This document shows, piece after piece, positions 9,249 to 16,457 of a stretch of DNA of 64,000 nucleotides. The position numbers and the translations under genes were made by a program. Source of the stretch: Pseudonocardia hierapolitana (GTDB lineage Bacteria; Actinomycetota; Actinomycetes; Mycobacteriales; Pseudonocardiaceae); assembly GCF_007994075.1 (NCBI RefSeq), contig NZ_VIWU01000001.1, forward strand, positions 744,001 to 808,000, given 5' to 3'. Position 1 is the stretch's first letter, and every line of letters starts with the position of its first letter. The notes under the pieces were generated by a model that did not search any database, was not told the DNA's origin, and was given only the letters and a program-made list of their open reading frames with translations.

Positions 9249-9839
9249 ATGCGGCAGTTCGCGGTCAGCGCGCCGGAGCACCCGGCCGTCTCCGAGATGG
9301 GGACCGGCCCGCGGTTCGTGCTGACCGCAGCGGCGGCTGTCGCGGTGGGGCTCGCCATCGCCTGGGACCTCGCAGGCGACGAGCATCCGACGCACACGCT
9401 CGGACTCGCGCTCGTCGTGGCCATCGCCGCGGTGCTGTGGCTGCGCCTCCACGGACGTGCGGCGGGCCTGGCGGCCGCGCTGGTCGGCGTCGTGGCCCTG
9501 CAGCCGGCGTTGCACGGGGTCGGCAAGCTCGCCACGTCCGGCGTGGAACACACCGGGCACGGCCTGCTGCACGTCCTGGCAGCGGACGCCCCCACCGCCG
9601 CCGTTCAGATCGTGCTGTCCGGCACCCTGATCGCGATCTTCGCCGTTCTCGCCCGGTGCAACGGGCTCCTCGATTCCGTCCTCGACCCGGTGCGGCTGCT
9701 CTTCACCGAGCCGATCGAGCCCTCCGAGCCGGTGCAGGTCCGGGTCCGCACGTCTCCGCTCGGATCAAGCCTTCGCCGGCTGCGCGGCTGGGCGGCCCGT
9801 GCTCCACGGAGAGGCCCACCGGCCCCGCTCCCCCGCTGA
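9249..9839 (+). CDS. Hypothetical membrane protein
   Basis: 196 residues with three to four hydrophobic segments (VLTAAAAVAVGLAIAWDLAG, LGLALVVAIAAVLWLRL, AAGLAAALVGVVAL, AVQIVLSGTLIAIFAVLA) and an Arg/Pro-rich cytoplasmic-looking tail. I do not recognise the family. The sequence ERPRG upstream holds no second gene. GGAAC occurs 24 bases before the ATG and could be an ECF -35 element, but no convincing -10 follows. Coding looks real because the reading frame keeps strong third-position GC across its length. Confidence 0.65.
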   Translation: MRQFAVSAPEHPAVSEMGTGPRFVLTAAAAVAVGLAIAWDLAGDEHPTHTLGLALVVAIAAVLWLRLHGRAAGLAAALVGVVALQPALHGVGKLATSGVEHTGHGLLHVLAADAPTAAVQIVLSGTLIAIFAVLARCNGLLDSVLDPVRLLFTEPIEPSEPVQVRVRTSPLGSSLRRLRGWAARAPRRGPPAPLPR

Positions 9840-9942
9840 TCCCTCCGGACCCCGCGTCCTTCCACCGGACTCCCTTGCGTCCGCCCGACGGGGCCCGGCC
9901 ACCCTGCGCGCCGAGCGCGCGCTGCGCCTCCGAGGACTTGTC

Positions 9943-10923
9943 ATGCCGTTGTCCCATGCCACCGCACCGCATCCGCCGAGCCCAGACCGTCCGGAGCGGA
10001 TGCGCTACCTCGTCACCGGCGGTCGAGGTTTCATCGGCCGCCACCTGATCCGTCGACTCCTCGCCATGGGCGCCGACGTCCACGCGACGACCCGGGCCGG
10101 ACGCTCCCTCGAGCCCGGGCCGCGCTGGTGGATGTGCGACCTGTCCGACCTGGCCGCCACCCAGCAGGTGGTGCGCGAGGTCCGACCCGACGTCGTCGTG
10201 CACCTCGCGAGCCGGGCCGCCGGAACGCGCGCGCTCGACGTCGTCGTCCCCATGCTCGCCGACAACCTGCTCAGCGCCGTCCACGTCATGACGGCCTCGG
10301 CCGCCGTTCCCGGCTGCCGTGCGGTGCTCGCCGGCTCGATCGAGGAGATCGCCGCCGCCGGCGACGGCGCACGGTCGCCGTACGCCGCGTCGAAGGTCGC
10401 CGCGACCGCGTACGCGGAGCTGTTCCGCGACCTGTGGGACCTGCCGGTCACCGTGCTGCGCCTGGCCATGGTCTACGGGCCGGACGAGCCCAACCGCAAG
10501 CGACTGGTGCCCTACGTCATCGACAGCCTCCTGCGCGGAGTCGCACCCGAGCTGAGCAGCGGACGCCGCCGGGTGGACTGGGTCTACGTCGACGACGTGG
10601 TCGACGCCCTCCTCGCCGCCTCGACCGAGGCCGGCGCGGCCGGAAAGGTCCTCGATGTCGGTTCCGGAGCCGTGCACTCGATCCGCGACACCGTTGCCCT
10701 GATCGCCGACACCATCGGTGCGAGCGTCCCGCCCGGCTTCGGCCGGCTACCCGACCGCGCGAAAGAGCGCGACCTGGTCGCGGACATCGGGCCGGCCGTC
10801 GAGCACCTGCGGTGGCAGCCGAAGGTGGACCTGCCGACCGGGATCGCCCGCACCGTCGACTGGCACCTCGCGGAGATGTCCGGGCCGGCTCTGCGCGAGG
10901 CCGCGCAGCGGCGGACGGCGTAG
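9943..10923 (+). CDS. NAD-dependent epimerase/dehydratase (extended SDR)
   Basis: 326 residues. The N-terminal dinucleotide motif is YLVTGGRGFIGRHLIRR; DVVVHLAS follows, and the active-site pair YAASK supplies Tyr and Lys. AMVYGPDEPNRKRLVPYVI and DWVYVDDVVDALLAA are typical of nucleotide-sugar epimerases. The start at 9943 is chosen for a GAGGA Shine-Dalgarno; an internal ATG (10000), exactly at MRYLVTGG, is also possible. Sugar substrate unknown. A strong hairpin follows the stop codon. Confidence 0.87.
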   Translation: MPLSHATAPHPPSPDRPERMRYLVTGGRGFIGRHLIRRLLAMGADVHATTRAGRSLEPGPRWWMCDLSDLAATQQVVREVRPDVVVHLASRAAGTRALDVVVPMLADNLLSAVHVMTASAAVPGCRAVLAGSIEEIAAAGDGARSPYAASKVAATAYAELFRDLWDLPVTVLRLAMVYGPDEPNRKRLVPYVIDSLLRGVAPELSSGRRRVDWVYVDDVVDALLAASTEAGAAGKVLDVGSGAVHSIRDTVALIADTIGASVPPGFGRLPDRAKERDLVADIGPAVEHLRWQPKVDLPTGIARTVDWHLAEMSGPALREAAQRRTA

Positions 10924-10936
10924 GTCAGGCGGGCTC

Positions 10937-10973
10937 GTGACCGGCGTCGGCGTTAGATGCCGACGCCGGTCAC
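10937..10973. terminator. Bidirectional hairpin terminator between epimerase and chrA
   Basis: A perfect 15-bp inverted repeat with a 7-base loop lies between the two convergent stop codons. The right arm runs into the last codons of chrA. There is no T-run, as usual in this GC range. Confidence 0.65.
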
Positions 10974-12335
10974 CAGGCCCACAGCAGCCCATGCCAGGCC
11001 CATGAGCGCGCTGACCCCGAGCACGCGGAGCACGGACCACCGCGCGGCGAACACGAGCACGGCCGCCACGGCGGCGATCACCAGCGGCGCCGGGCGCAGC
11101 GTCGCGAGGTCGGGCAGGTGCACGGCGAGCGGGCCGGCATCGACCTCGATCGTCCGCGCGAACAGTGTGTTGATCGCGAAGTAGACGGCGAGGTCGGCGA
11201 TGACCCCCACCACGGCCGCGCTGATGCCCGCGAGCGCACCTGCGAGGGCGCGGTTGCCGCGCAGGCGCTCGACGTAGGGGGCGCCGAGGAAGATGAACAG
11301 GAAGCTCGGCACGAACGTCACCCACGTCACCAGCAGCGAGGCGACCACGCCCGCCACCCACGGGGTGAACGGGCCGGGTGCCGCGTAGGCACCCAGGAAC
11401 GCCACGAACTGCACCACCATGATCAGCGGGCCCGGCGTGGTCTCGGCGAGCGCGAGGCCACGGACCATGTCCCCCGCGGTCAGCCAGCCGTAGGCCTGCA
11501 CCGCCTGCTGCGCGACGAACGCGAGCACGGCGTAAGCGCCGCCGAACGTGACGAGCGCGGTGCCGGCGAAGAACAGCCCCTGGGTCGTGTAGACGCTCGA
11601 CAGGCCGGTGACGAGGGCGACCACGGCGATCGGCGCCGTCCATGCGGCGAGCCCGATCGCGAGGATCCGCAGCGTCCTCGCCGTCGACGGGGCCTCGGTG
11701 TGCAACGCGTCGTCCGCGACCAGCGGAGCGGGCCCGCCGTCCGCGGAACCGTGCCAGCTACTGCCGGTCAGCGTGGGGAAACGCCGCCCGGCCAGCCAGC
11801 CCACGAACGCGGCCACCGCGATCACCACCGGGAACGGGACCCCGAACACCGCGAGCGCGACGAACGCCGCCACCGCCACCGCGACCAGTACCCGGTGGGT
11901 CAGCGCACGCCCTGCCACCCGCACGAGCGCCTGGGCCACGATCGCGACGACCGCTGCGCCGAGTCCGGTGAACAGCGCGGAGACCACGGTGGTGTCGCCG
12001 AACACGACGTAGATCGCCGACAGCGCGAGCAGGGCGATCATCCCGGGCAGCACGAACAGCACCCCGGCGGCCAGCCCGCCGCGCAGCCCGTTGAGCAGCC
12101 AGCCGACGTAGATGGCCAGCTGGTGGGCCTCCGGCCCGGGTAGCAGCATGCAGTAGTTCAGCGCGTGGGAGAAGCGGCGCTGGCTGATCCAGCGCCGGTC
12201 GTCGACCAGCGCCCGTTGCATCACCGCGATCTGCCCGGCAGGGCCGCCGAACGTCTGCAGCGAGATCGCGAACCAGGCCCGCACGGCCGACCGGAACGGG
12301 ACGACGTCGGTGCGCTCGCCAGCGGGTGAAGCCAA
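10953..12335 (-). CDS. chrA: Chromate efflux transporter ChrA (long-chain CHR family)
   Basis: 460 residues with about ten to twelve membrane helices arranged as two homologous CHR domains. The conserved motif occurs once per half: SLQTFGGPAGQIAVMQ near residue 30 and LVTFGGAYAVLAFVAQQAV in the second half, each followed by a PGP loop (MLLPGPEAHQLAIY, ETTPGPLIMVVQF). Family members export chromate. It is the last gene of chrB-N, chrB-C, chrA, 9 bases after chrB-C, so it belongs to the same transcript. Substrate assignment rests on family and on the ChrB partners. Confidence 0.93.
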   Translation of the reverse strand: MASPAGERTDVVPFRSAVRAWFAISLQTFGGPAGQIAVMQRALVDDRRWISQRRFSHALNYCMLLPGPEAHQLAIYVGWLLNGLRGGLAAGVLFVLPGMIALLALSAIYVVFGDTTVVSALFTGLGAAVVAIVAQALVRVAGRALTHRVLVAVAVAAFVALAVFGVPFPVVIAVAAFVGWLAGRRFPTLTGSSWHGSADGGPAPLVADDALHTEAPSTARTLRILAIGLAAWTAPIAVVALVTGLSSVYTTQGLFFAGTALVTFGGAYAVLAFVAQQAVQAYGWLTAGDMVRGLALAETTPGPLIMVVQFVAFLGAYAAPGPFTPWVAGVVASLLVTWVTFVPSFLFIFLGAPYVERLRGNRALAGALAGISAAVVGVIADLAVYFAINTLFARTIEVDAGPLAVHLPDLATLRPAPLVIAAVAAVLVFAARWSVLRVLGVSALMGLAWAAVGLVTGVGI

Positions 12336-12344
12336 GTCGATCTC

Positions 12345-12788
12345 CTAAGCGGGGGGACGGCCGAGCAGCACCGCTCGCTTGTAGTACTCGTAGAGCCCGT
12401 CGAAGATCGGGCCCGTCACCGCGAGGACGGTCGTGTCGTCCACGGTCATCGAGAGGCCGCGCAGCACGGCATCGAGCCCCGCGGCCTCCGGGGCGTCGAA
12501 CCGGTCGTCCTCGAGATCCGCCTCGTGGACGGCCTCGGCGAGCTTCCACAGCACCGGGTCGGTGAGCTCGAAGCGCCGCAGGACGGTCTCGAACGTGCAC
12601 TCCTGCAGGCCCTCGTGCACCTGGTGCCCGAGCTCGACACCGCGCATGTCGAACGGCCGCGCGTCCGCAGGCACGTCGTCTGGTCCCGTGACGAAGACGA
12701 ACTCCGGCTCCGGGTCGACGAACCGCCGGATCAGCCACGCCGTGGCCGCCCGATCGATGTGCACGCCGCGCCGCGTCGCCCACTTCAT
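12345..12788 (-). CDS. chrB: ChrB C-terminal domain protein (chromate resistance, separate subunit)
   Basis: 147 residues from MKWATRRGVHIDRAATAWLIRRFVD, the opening of the ChrB C-terminal domain. HQVHEGLQECTFETVLRRF and IFDGLYEYYKRAVLLG follow. In many bacteria ChrB is one protein of about 310 residues and acts as a chromate-responsive regulator or reductase of the chr operon. Here the two halves are separate genes joined by a 4-base ATGA overlap, as in some other actinobacteria (for example Arthrobacter, where ChrB-Nterm and ChrB-Cterm are listed separately). Translation coupling suggests a complex of the halves. Confidence 0.9.
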   Translation of the reverse strand: MKWATRRGVHIDRAATAWLIRRFVDPEPEFVFVTGPDDVPADARPFDMRGVELGHQVHEGLQECTFETVLRRFELTDPVLWKLAEAVHEADLEDDRFDAPEAAGLDAVLRGLSMTVDDTTVLAVTGPIFDGLYEYYKRAVLLGRPPA

Positions 12789-13225
12789 GCCCGCTCCCTG
12801 GCGGCGGGGTCGTCGACGGCCTGCACCGCGGCGCGGGCCATCTCCCGCTCCGGCGGCGGGAAGTAGTCGCGTCGCTCGATGCGCCGCAGCTCCGCCCGCA
12901 GCCGCCGCAGGCCGGCGTCCGCTGAGGCGGCCTGCTCGCACAGCTGCCGGTACTCCTGCGCACGCGCCGCGGCCATCTCCGCCGCGATCCGCCGCTCGTG
13001 CGTCACCGACTCCGGCTCGGCGGTCCAGAGCATGGCCGACCCACCTGCCTGCTCGACGTCCTCGGCCACCCACTCCAGGTGCTCCCGGGTGCGGGCGTCG
13101 GCCGGGAGCGCCACCAGGCCGTCGCCCAGCTGCGCCACGCCGAGGCTCTTGAGCCGGCGCCACACCGCGATCCGCGGCGTGGACGGCTCCCGCGGCATCC
13201 GGTAGTTCAGCAGCACCCATTGCAC
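12785..13225 (-). CDS. chrB: ChrB N-terminal domain protein (chromate resistance)
   Basis: 146 residues starting at the GTG of VQWVLLNYRMPREPSTPRIAVWRRLKSLG, the conserved ChrB N-terminal opening. The C-terminal 60 residues are a charged helix (RRIAAEMAAARAQEYRQL). The start is supported by a -10/-35 pair that places the transcription start at the GTG itself. The stop overlaps the ChrB C-terminal gene by 4 bases. It is the first gene of the chromate operon. Role, by family: sensing chromate or assisting its detoxification. Confidence 0.88.
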   Translation of the reverse strand: MQWVLLNYRMPREPSTPRIAVWRRLKSLGVAQLGDGLVALPADARTREHLEWVAEDVEQAGGSAMLWTAEPESVTHERRIAAEMAAARAQEYRQLCEQAASADAGLRRLRAELRRIERRDYFPPPEREMARAAVQAVDDPAARERA

Positions 13226-13260
13226 GCGGCCAATGTAACCACGGTTGCATCGTCCGGCAA
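13226..13260 (-). promoter_or_regulatory. Promoter of the chromate operon (leaderless)
   Basis: On the minus strand TTGCCG (13255-13260) is followed after exactly 17 bases by TACATT (13232-13237), then 6 bases to the GTG. This fits a sigma-A promoter producing a leaderless mRNA. AACC/GGTT half-sites in the spacer might bind a regulator. Confidence 0.55.
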
Positions 13261-13288
13261 GCGGTGCGCCGGGCCTCGGTGCTCGGTG

Positions 13289-13311
13289 CCGCGCCCGCTG
13301 CGCGGGCGCGG
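13289..13311. terminator. Hairpin terminator downstream of nitroreductase-like gene
   Basis: A perfect 10-bp GC stem (CCGCGCCCGC and its complement) with a 3-base loop lies directly after the stop codon of the gene ending at 13312. It also separates that gene from the chromate operon promoter. Confidence 0.5.
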
Positions 13312-13755
13312 TCAGCCCTCCGTGCTCGGCAGCAGCGCGACCACCGGGATCGTGCGCGTCGTCTTCTGCTCGTGCTCGGCGAAGAACGGATAGGTCGCCT
13401 TCAGCATCTCCCACACCGGTTCGCGCTCGGCGCCCTCGAGCGCCCGCGCCACGGCACGCCGGGCAGCACCGGACTCGTCGCCCACCTCGACGGTGACCTC
13501 CGGGTCGGCCACGAGGTTCAGGTACCAGTCGGGGTGGCGGGGCGCGCCGATGTTGGAGGCGATCACGAGCACCCGGTCGCCGTCGCGGTGGAACATCATC
13601 GGGGTGGTGCGGGGCTCACCGCTACGCCGGCCGGTGGTGGTGAGCAGCACCAGGCGCTCGCGGTGCATGCCGTCGACCTCGCCGCCCGCCCGGAACTGCT
13701 CGATCACCCGCTTGTTGACCTCACGCACGTCCATCGGGACAGCCTGCCGGGTCAT
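13312..13755 (-). CDS. F420-dependent nitroreductase-fold protein (deazaflavin-dependent, DDN family)
   Basis: About 147 residues. LVLLTTTGRRSGEPRTTPMMFHRDGDRVLVIAS is the split-barrel signature of the deazaflavin-dependent nitroreductase family, and PDWYLNLVADPEVTVEVG is its second conserved block. Members bind F420 in actinobacteria and reduce quinones or nitro compounds. The ATG at 13755 is used because it overlaps the upstream gene by 4 bases (ATGA). Operonic with the TIGR03086 gene. Substrate unknown. Confidence 0.87.
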   Translation of the reverse strand: MTRQAVPMDVREVNKRVIEQFRAGGEVDGMHRERLVLLTTTGRRSGEPRTTPMMFHRDGDRVLVIASNIGAPRHPDWYLNLVADPEVTVEVGDESGAARRAVARALEGAEREPVWEMLKATYPFFAEHEQKTTRTIPVVALLPSTEG

Positions 13756-14342
13756 CGCGTCCACCGCGGATCACGACCGGACGCCGCGAGGGCCCGGTGG
13801 AACGCAGGCGCGTCGGCCGCCACCGTGACCTCGGGTCCGAACCAGCCGCCCTCGCGCCCCGACGGCGCCATCGCCAGTACTCCCTCGAGCACAGCGGCAC
13901 CGAGTGCCTCGGGGACGTCGACGGACCGGCCGGTGGCGGCGGCCAGGTCCCAGGCGTGCACGGCGAACTCGGCCGTCATCATCGAGCCGATCGCGGCCGC
14001 AGGCATGGCCGCGCCGCCCATGCTCGCCTCCCCCTGCCACGCGGAGGGGTCGGTCCACACCCGCGCGGCGGCCGCGGCCTCGTCGGCGCAGCCCTGCGCC
14101 CACTTCTCCTCGGGCAGCCCGACGAGGTAGGGCGTGCGGTCCTCCCCGTTCCACGACGGGTCCCAGGGCTCGCGGGCGCCGGAGCGGTGGGCGAGCAGGA
14201 ACCCGAACGCCAGGTGGTTCACGACATCGCGGACCGTGTAGTCGGCGCACGGCGACGGGTCGTCGAAGCGGGCGAGGTCGGCGTCGCGGATCGTCGCGAC
14301 CGCCAGGTCGATGCTCTGTCGCAGCTGGTCTGCCGAATCCAT
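13752..14342 (-). CDS. TIGR03086-family metal-binding protein (maleylpyruvate isomerase N-terminal-like, DinB fold)
   Basis: 196 residues from MDSADQLRQSIDLAVATI. PSPCADYTVRDVVNHLAFGFLLAHR and TAEFAVHAWDLAAATGRSVDVP carry the conserved histidines that bind a divalent metal in the DinB/MDMPI fold. Such proteins are linked to mycothiol-dependent chemistry in actinobacteria; the exact reaction is unknown. The MDSADQ start is preferred over an upstream in-frame codon that adds Arg/Gly-rich residues. Divergent from the sirtuin gene. Confidence 0.85.
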   Translation of the reverse strand: MDSADQLRQSIDLAVATIRDADLARFDDPSPCADYTVRDVVNHLAFGFLLAHRSGAREPWDPSWNGEDRTPYLVGLPEEKWAQGCADEAAAAARVWTDPSAWQGEASMGGAAMPAAAIGSMMTAEFAVHAWDLAAATGRSVDVPEALGAAVLEGVLAMAPSGREGGWFGPEVTVAADAPAFHRALAASGRDPRWTR

Positions 14343-14405
14343 GCCTCGAGCATGCGCGCCGCCGCGACGGCCGTATTGCACGAACGCGACAGTTAGCCTG
14401 GACGC

Positions 14406-15245
14406 GTGGATCTGCTGGAAGCGCCGGGGCTCGACCGCGCGGTCGGCGTGCTCGCGAGCCTCCCGATCGTCGCGCTCACCGGTGCCGGCCTGTCCACCGA
14501 CTCCGGCATCCCCGACTACCGGGGTCCGGGCTCACCGCGGCGCACCCCGATGACCTACCAGGAGTTCCTCTCCGGCGAGGCCGCACAGCGGCGGTACTGG
14601 GCGCGCAGCCACGTCGGGTGGGCCCGCATGGCGCGAGCCGCGCCGAACGCAGGCCACCGCGCGCTCGTCGCCCTGGAACGGTGCGGGGCGCTGCACGGGC
14701 TGATCACCCAGAACGTCGACGGCCTGCACGCGGAGGCCGGGAGCCGGGCGGTGATCGATCTGCACGGCCGCATCGCCGACGTCGTCTGCGTGCACTGCCG
14801 CAGGCGCAGCAGCCGCGCCGAGCTGCAGGAGCGGCTCACCGCGCTCAATCCCGGGTTCGTCGAGGCGGCCGGCACCGCCGTCGAGGCCGCCCCGGACGGC
14901 GACGCCGAGCTCGCCGCCGTCGACGGGTTCCGGCCGGCCCGGTGCACCGGGTGCGGCGGCGTGCTGAAGCCCGACGTGGTGTTCTTCGGCGAGAACGTGC
15001 CACGCGAGCGGGTGGCCCGCGCCTACGCCATGGTCGACGCCGCGGCGGCGCTGCTCGTCGCCGGCTCGTCGTTGACGGTGATGTCGGGCCTGCGGTTCGT
15101 GCGGCACGCGCACAAGGCAGGCGTCCCGGTCGTGATCGTCAACCGGGGTGCCACCCGGGGCGACGAGCTCGCCGCCGTGCGGGTGGACGCCGGGTGCTCG
15201 GAGACTCTGTCCGCTCTGGCCGCCGCGGTGGGCACAGCGGCCTGA
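14406..15245 (+). CDS. NAD-dependent protein deacetylase (sirtuin, Sir2 family)
   Basis: 279 residues. The NAD-binding motif GAGLSTDSGIPDYRG is near residue 26, TQNVDGLH near 100, and the catalytic His in IDLHG. Zinc is held by CVHC and CTGC pairs; KPDVVFFGENVP follows. The enzyme removes acyl groups from protein lysines with NAD. The spacer between the two cysteine pairs is longer than in E. coli CobB. TAGCCT lies about 7 bases before the GTG, suggesting a leaderless message. It converges with trpS with a 9-base gap. Confidence 0.92.
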   Translation: MDLLEAPGLDRAVGVLASLPIVALTGAGLSTDSGIPDYRGPGSPRRTPMTYQEFLSGEAAQRRYWARSHVGWARMARAAPNAGHRALVALERCGALHGLITQNVDGLHAEAGSRAVIDLHGRIADVVCVHCRRRSSRAELQERLTALNPGFVEAAGTAVEAAPDGDAELAAVDGFRPARCTGCGGVLKPDVVFFGENVPRERVARAYAMVDAAAALLVAGSSLTVMSGLRFVRHAHKAGVPVVIVNRGATRGDELAAVRVDAGCSETLSALAAAVGTAA

Positions 15246-15254
15246 GGGCCGGTT

Positions 15255-16313
15255 TCAGTACGCGGTCTTCATGGCGGCGCGGACCTCCCGAAGGGTCTGG
15301 TCCGCGATGGCGGCCGCGCGCTCGTTGCCCGACGCGAGGATCTGGCGCAGGTGGGCGCGGTCGGCGAGGTGGGCGGCCCGGCCGGCGCGGATGGGCCGCA
15401 GGAACTCGTTGACCGCCTCGACGGCGAGCCGCTTGAGGGCCGACGCTCCCCCGTCGCCGACCTCCTCGGCCACCTCGTGCGGATCGCGGTCCTGGCAGAG
15501 GGCGGTCAGCCGGACCAGGTTGGCCACCTCGGGGCGGGTCTCGGGCTCGTAGGTGATGCGGCGCCGGGAGTCGGTCCTGGCGCTGCGGATCCGGCGGGCG
15601 GTCTCGTCGGCGGTGAGCGACAGGGCGATCGCGTTGCCGCGGCTCTTGCTCATCTTCTGCCCGTCCAGGCCCAGGAGGTGCGGCACCGGTGACAGCAGCG
15701 CGTCCGGGATCGGGAAGACCGGCCCGTACCGCTCATTGAAGCGGCGGGCGACGGTGCGCGTGATCTCCAGGTGCGGCAGCTGGTCCTTGCCGACCGGCAC
15801 GAGGTCGGCCTTGCAGAAGAGGATGTCGGCGGCCTGGTGCACCGGGTAGGTGAACATCAGGCCGCTCACCGAGGATCTCCTGGACGCCTCGATCTCCTCC
15901 TTGACCGTCGGGTTGCGCTGCAGCTCGGCGACCGACACCAGCGACAGGAACGGCAGCAGCAGCTGGTTGAGGGCGGGCACGGCGCTGTGGGCGAACACCG
16001 TGCTCTTGCCGGGGTCGATGCCGACGGCCAGGTAGTCGGCGATCAGGCCGTCGACGTGCTCGGGCAGGTTCTCGGCGATGTCCCGGTCGGTGAGCACCTG
16101 GTAGTCGGCCACGAGCACGAACAGCTCGACGCCGAGCTGCTGCAGGCGCACGCGGTTGGCCAGCGTCCCGAAGTAGTGGCCCAGGTGCAGCGGCCCGGTC
16201 GGCCGATCGCCGGTCAGGATCCTGAACTCCGACGGGTCCTGGGCGATGCGGGTCTCCAGCTCGGCGCTGCGGCGCTGTGCGGCGAGCACGGTGTCGGAAC
16301 TGATGGGGGTCAC
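15255..16313 (-). CDS. trpS: Tryptophanyl-tRNA synthetase, divergent second-copy (TrpRS II-like) type
   Basis: 352 residues. The class I signature HIGH appears as GPLHLGHYF (residues 40-48) and the second signature is KMSKS at 220-224; LVADYQVLTD, NPTVKEEIE and VPVGKDQLPHLE are TrpRS segments. The form LTGDRPTGPLHLGH resembles the Deinococcus TrpRS II and actinomycete auxiliary TrpRS group rather than the common GxxPSGxxTIGN form. The GTG at 16313 follows a clear Shine-Dalgarno (GAGGAG). Charging of tRNA-Trp is certain by family; an auxiliary or indolmycin-tolerant role is inference. A Trp-codon leader lies upstream. Confidence 0.92.
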   Translation of the reverse strand: MTPISSDTVLAAQRRSAELETRIAQDPSEFRILTGDRPTGPLHLGHYFGTLANRVRLQQLGVELFVLVADYQVLTDRDIAENLPEHVDGLIADYLAVGIDPGKSTVFAHSAVPALNQLLLPFLSLVSVAELQRNPTVKEEIEASRRSSVSGLMFTYPVHQAADILFCKADLVPVGKDQLPHLEITRTVARRFNERYGPVFPIPDALLSPVPHLLGLDGQKMSKSRGNAIALSLTADETARRIRSARTDSRRRITYEPETRPEVANLVRLTALCQDRDPHEVAEEVGDGGASALKRLAVEAVNEFLRPIRAGRAAHLADRAHLRQILASGNERAAAIADQTLREVRAAMKTAY

Positions 16314-16364
16314 GGGAGCTCCTCGAAGAGTCGTCAGGACCGCCTGACGGAGCACCCCGAAGAG

Positions 16365-16395
16365 ATCAGGGCCGCCCCGGCGGGACGGCCCTGAT
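16365..16395 (-). terminator. Attenuator hairpin in the trpS leader
   Basis: ATCAGGGCCG pairs with CGGCCCTGAT, and the inner bases extend the stem to about 14 bp with a 3-base loop. It ends about 50 bases before the trpS start codon. No U-run follows, which is common for actinobacterial terminators. Its 5' arm contains the copy of GGCCGTCC that competes for the upstream palindrome. Confidence 0.65.
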
Positions 16396-16418
16396 TCGTG
16401 CGTGGGAAGACGGCCGTC

Positions 16419-16457
16419 CTAGGACGGCCACCAGCTCAGGCACGAGAATCTACGCAC
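16419..16457 (-). CDS. trpS leader peptide (MRRFSCLSWWPS)
   Basis: GTG-started ORF of 12 codons with two consecutive TGG codons at positions 9-10, ending with TAG in the centre of the palindrome. Its GTG lies 5 bases before the stop codon of the upstream flippase gene, so it could be translated by reinitiation. The ribosome-binding site is poor (AGAGG is about 16 bases away). TAGATT inside the ORF could be a -10 box for a separate shorter leader, which would remove this start; a reading frame starting further in would still cover the Trp pair only with a non-standard start. Confidence 0.55.
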   Translation of the reverse strand: MRRFSCLSWWPS

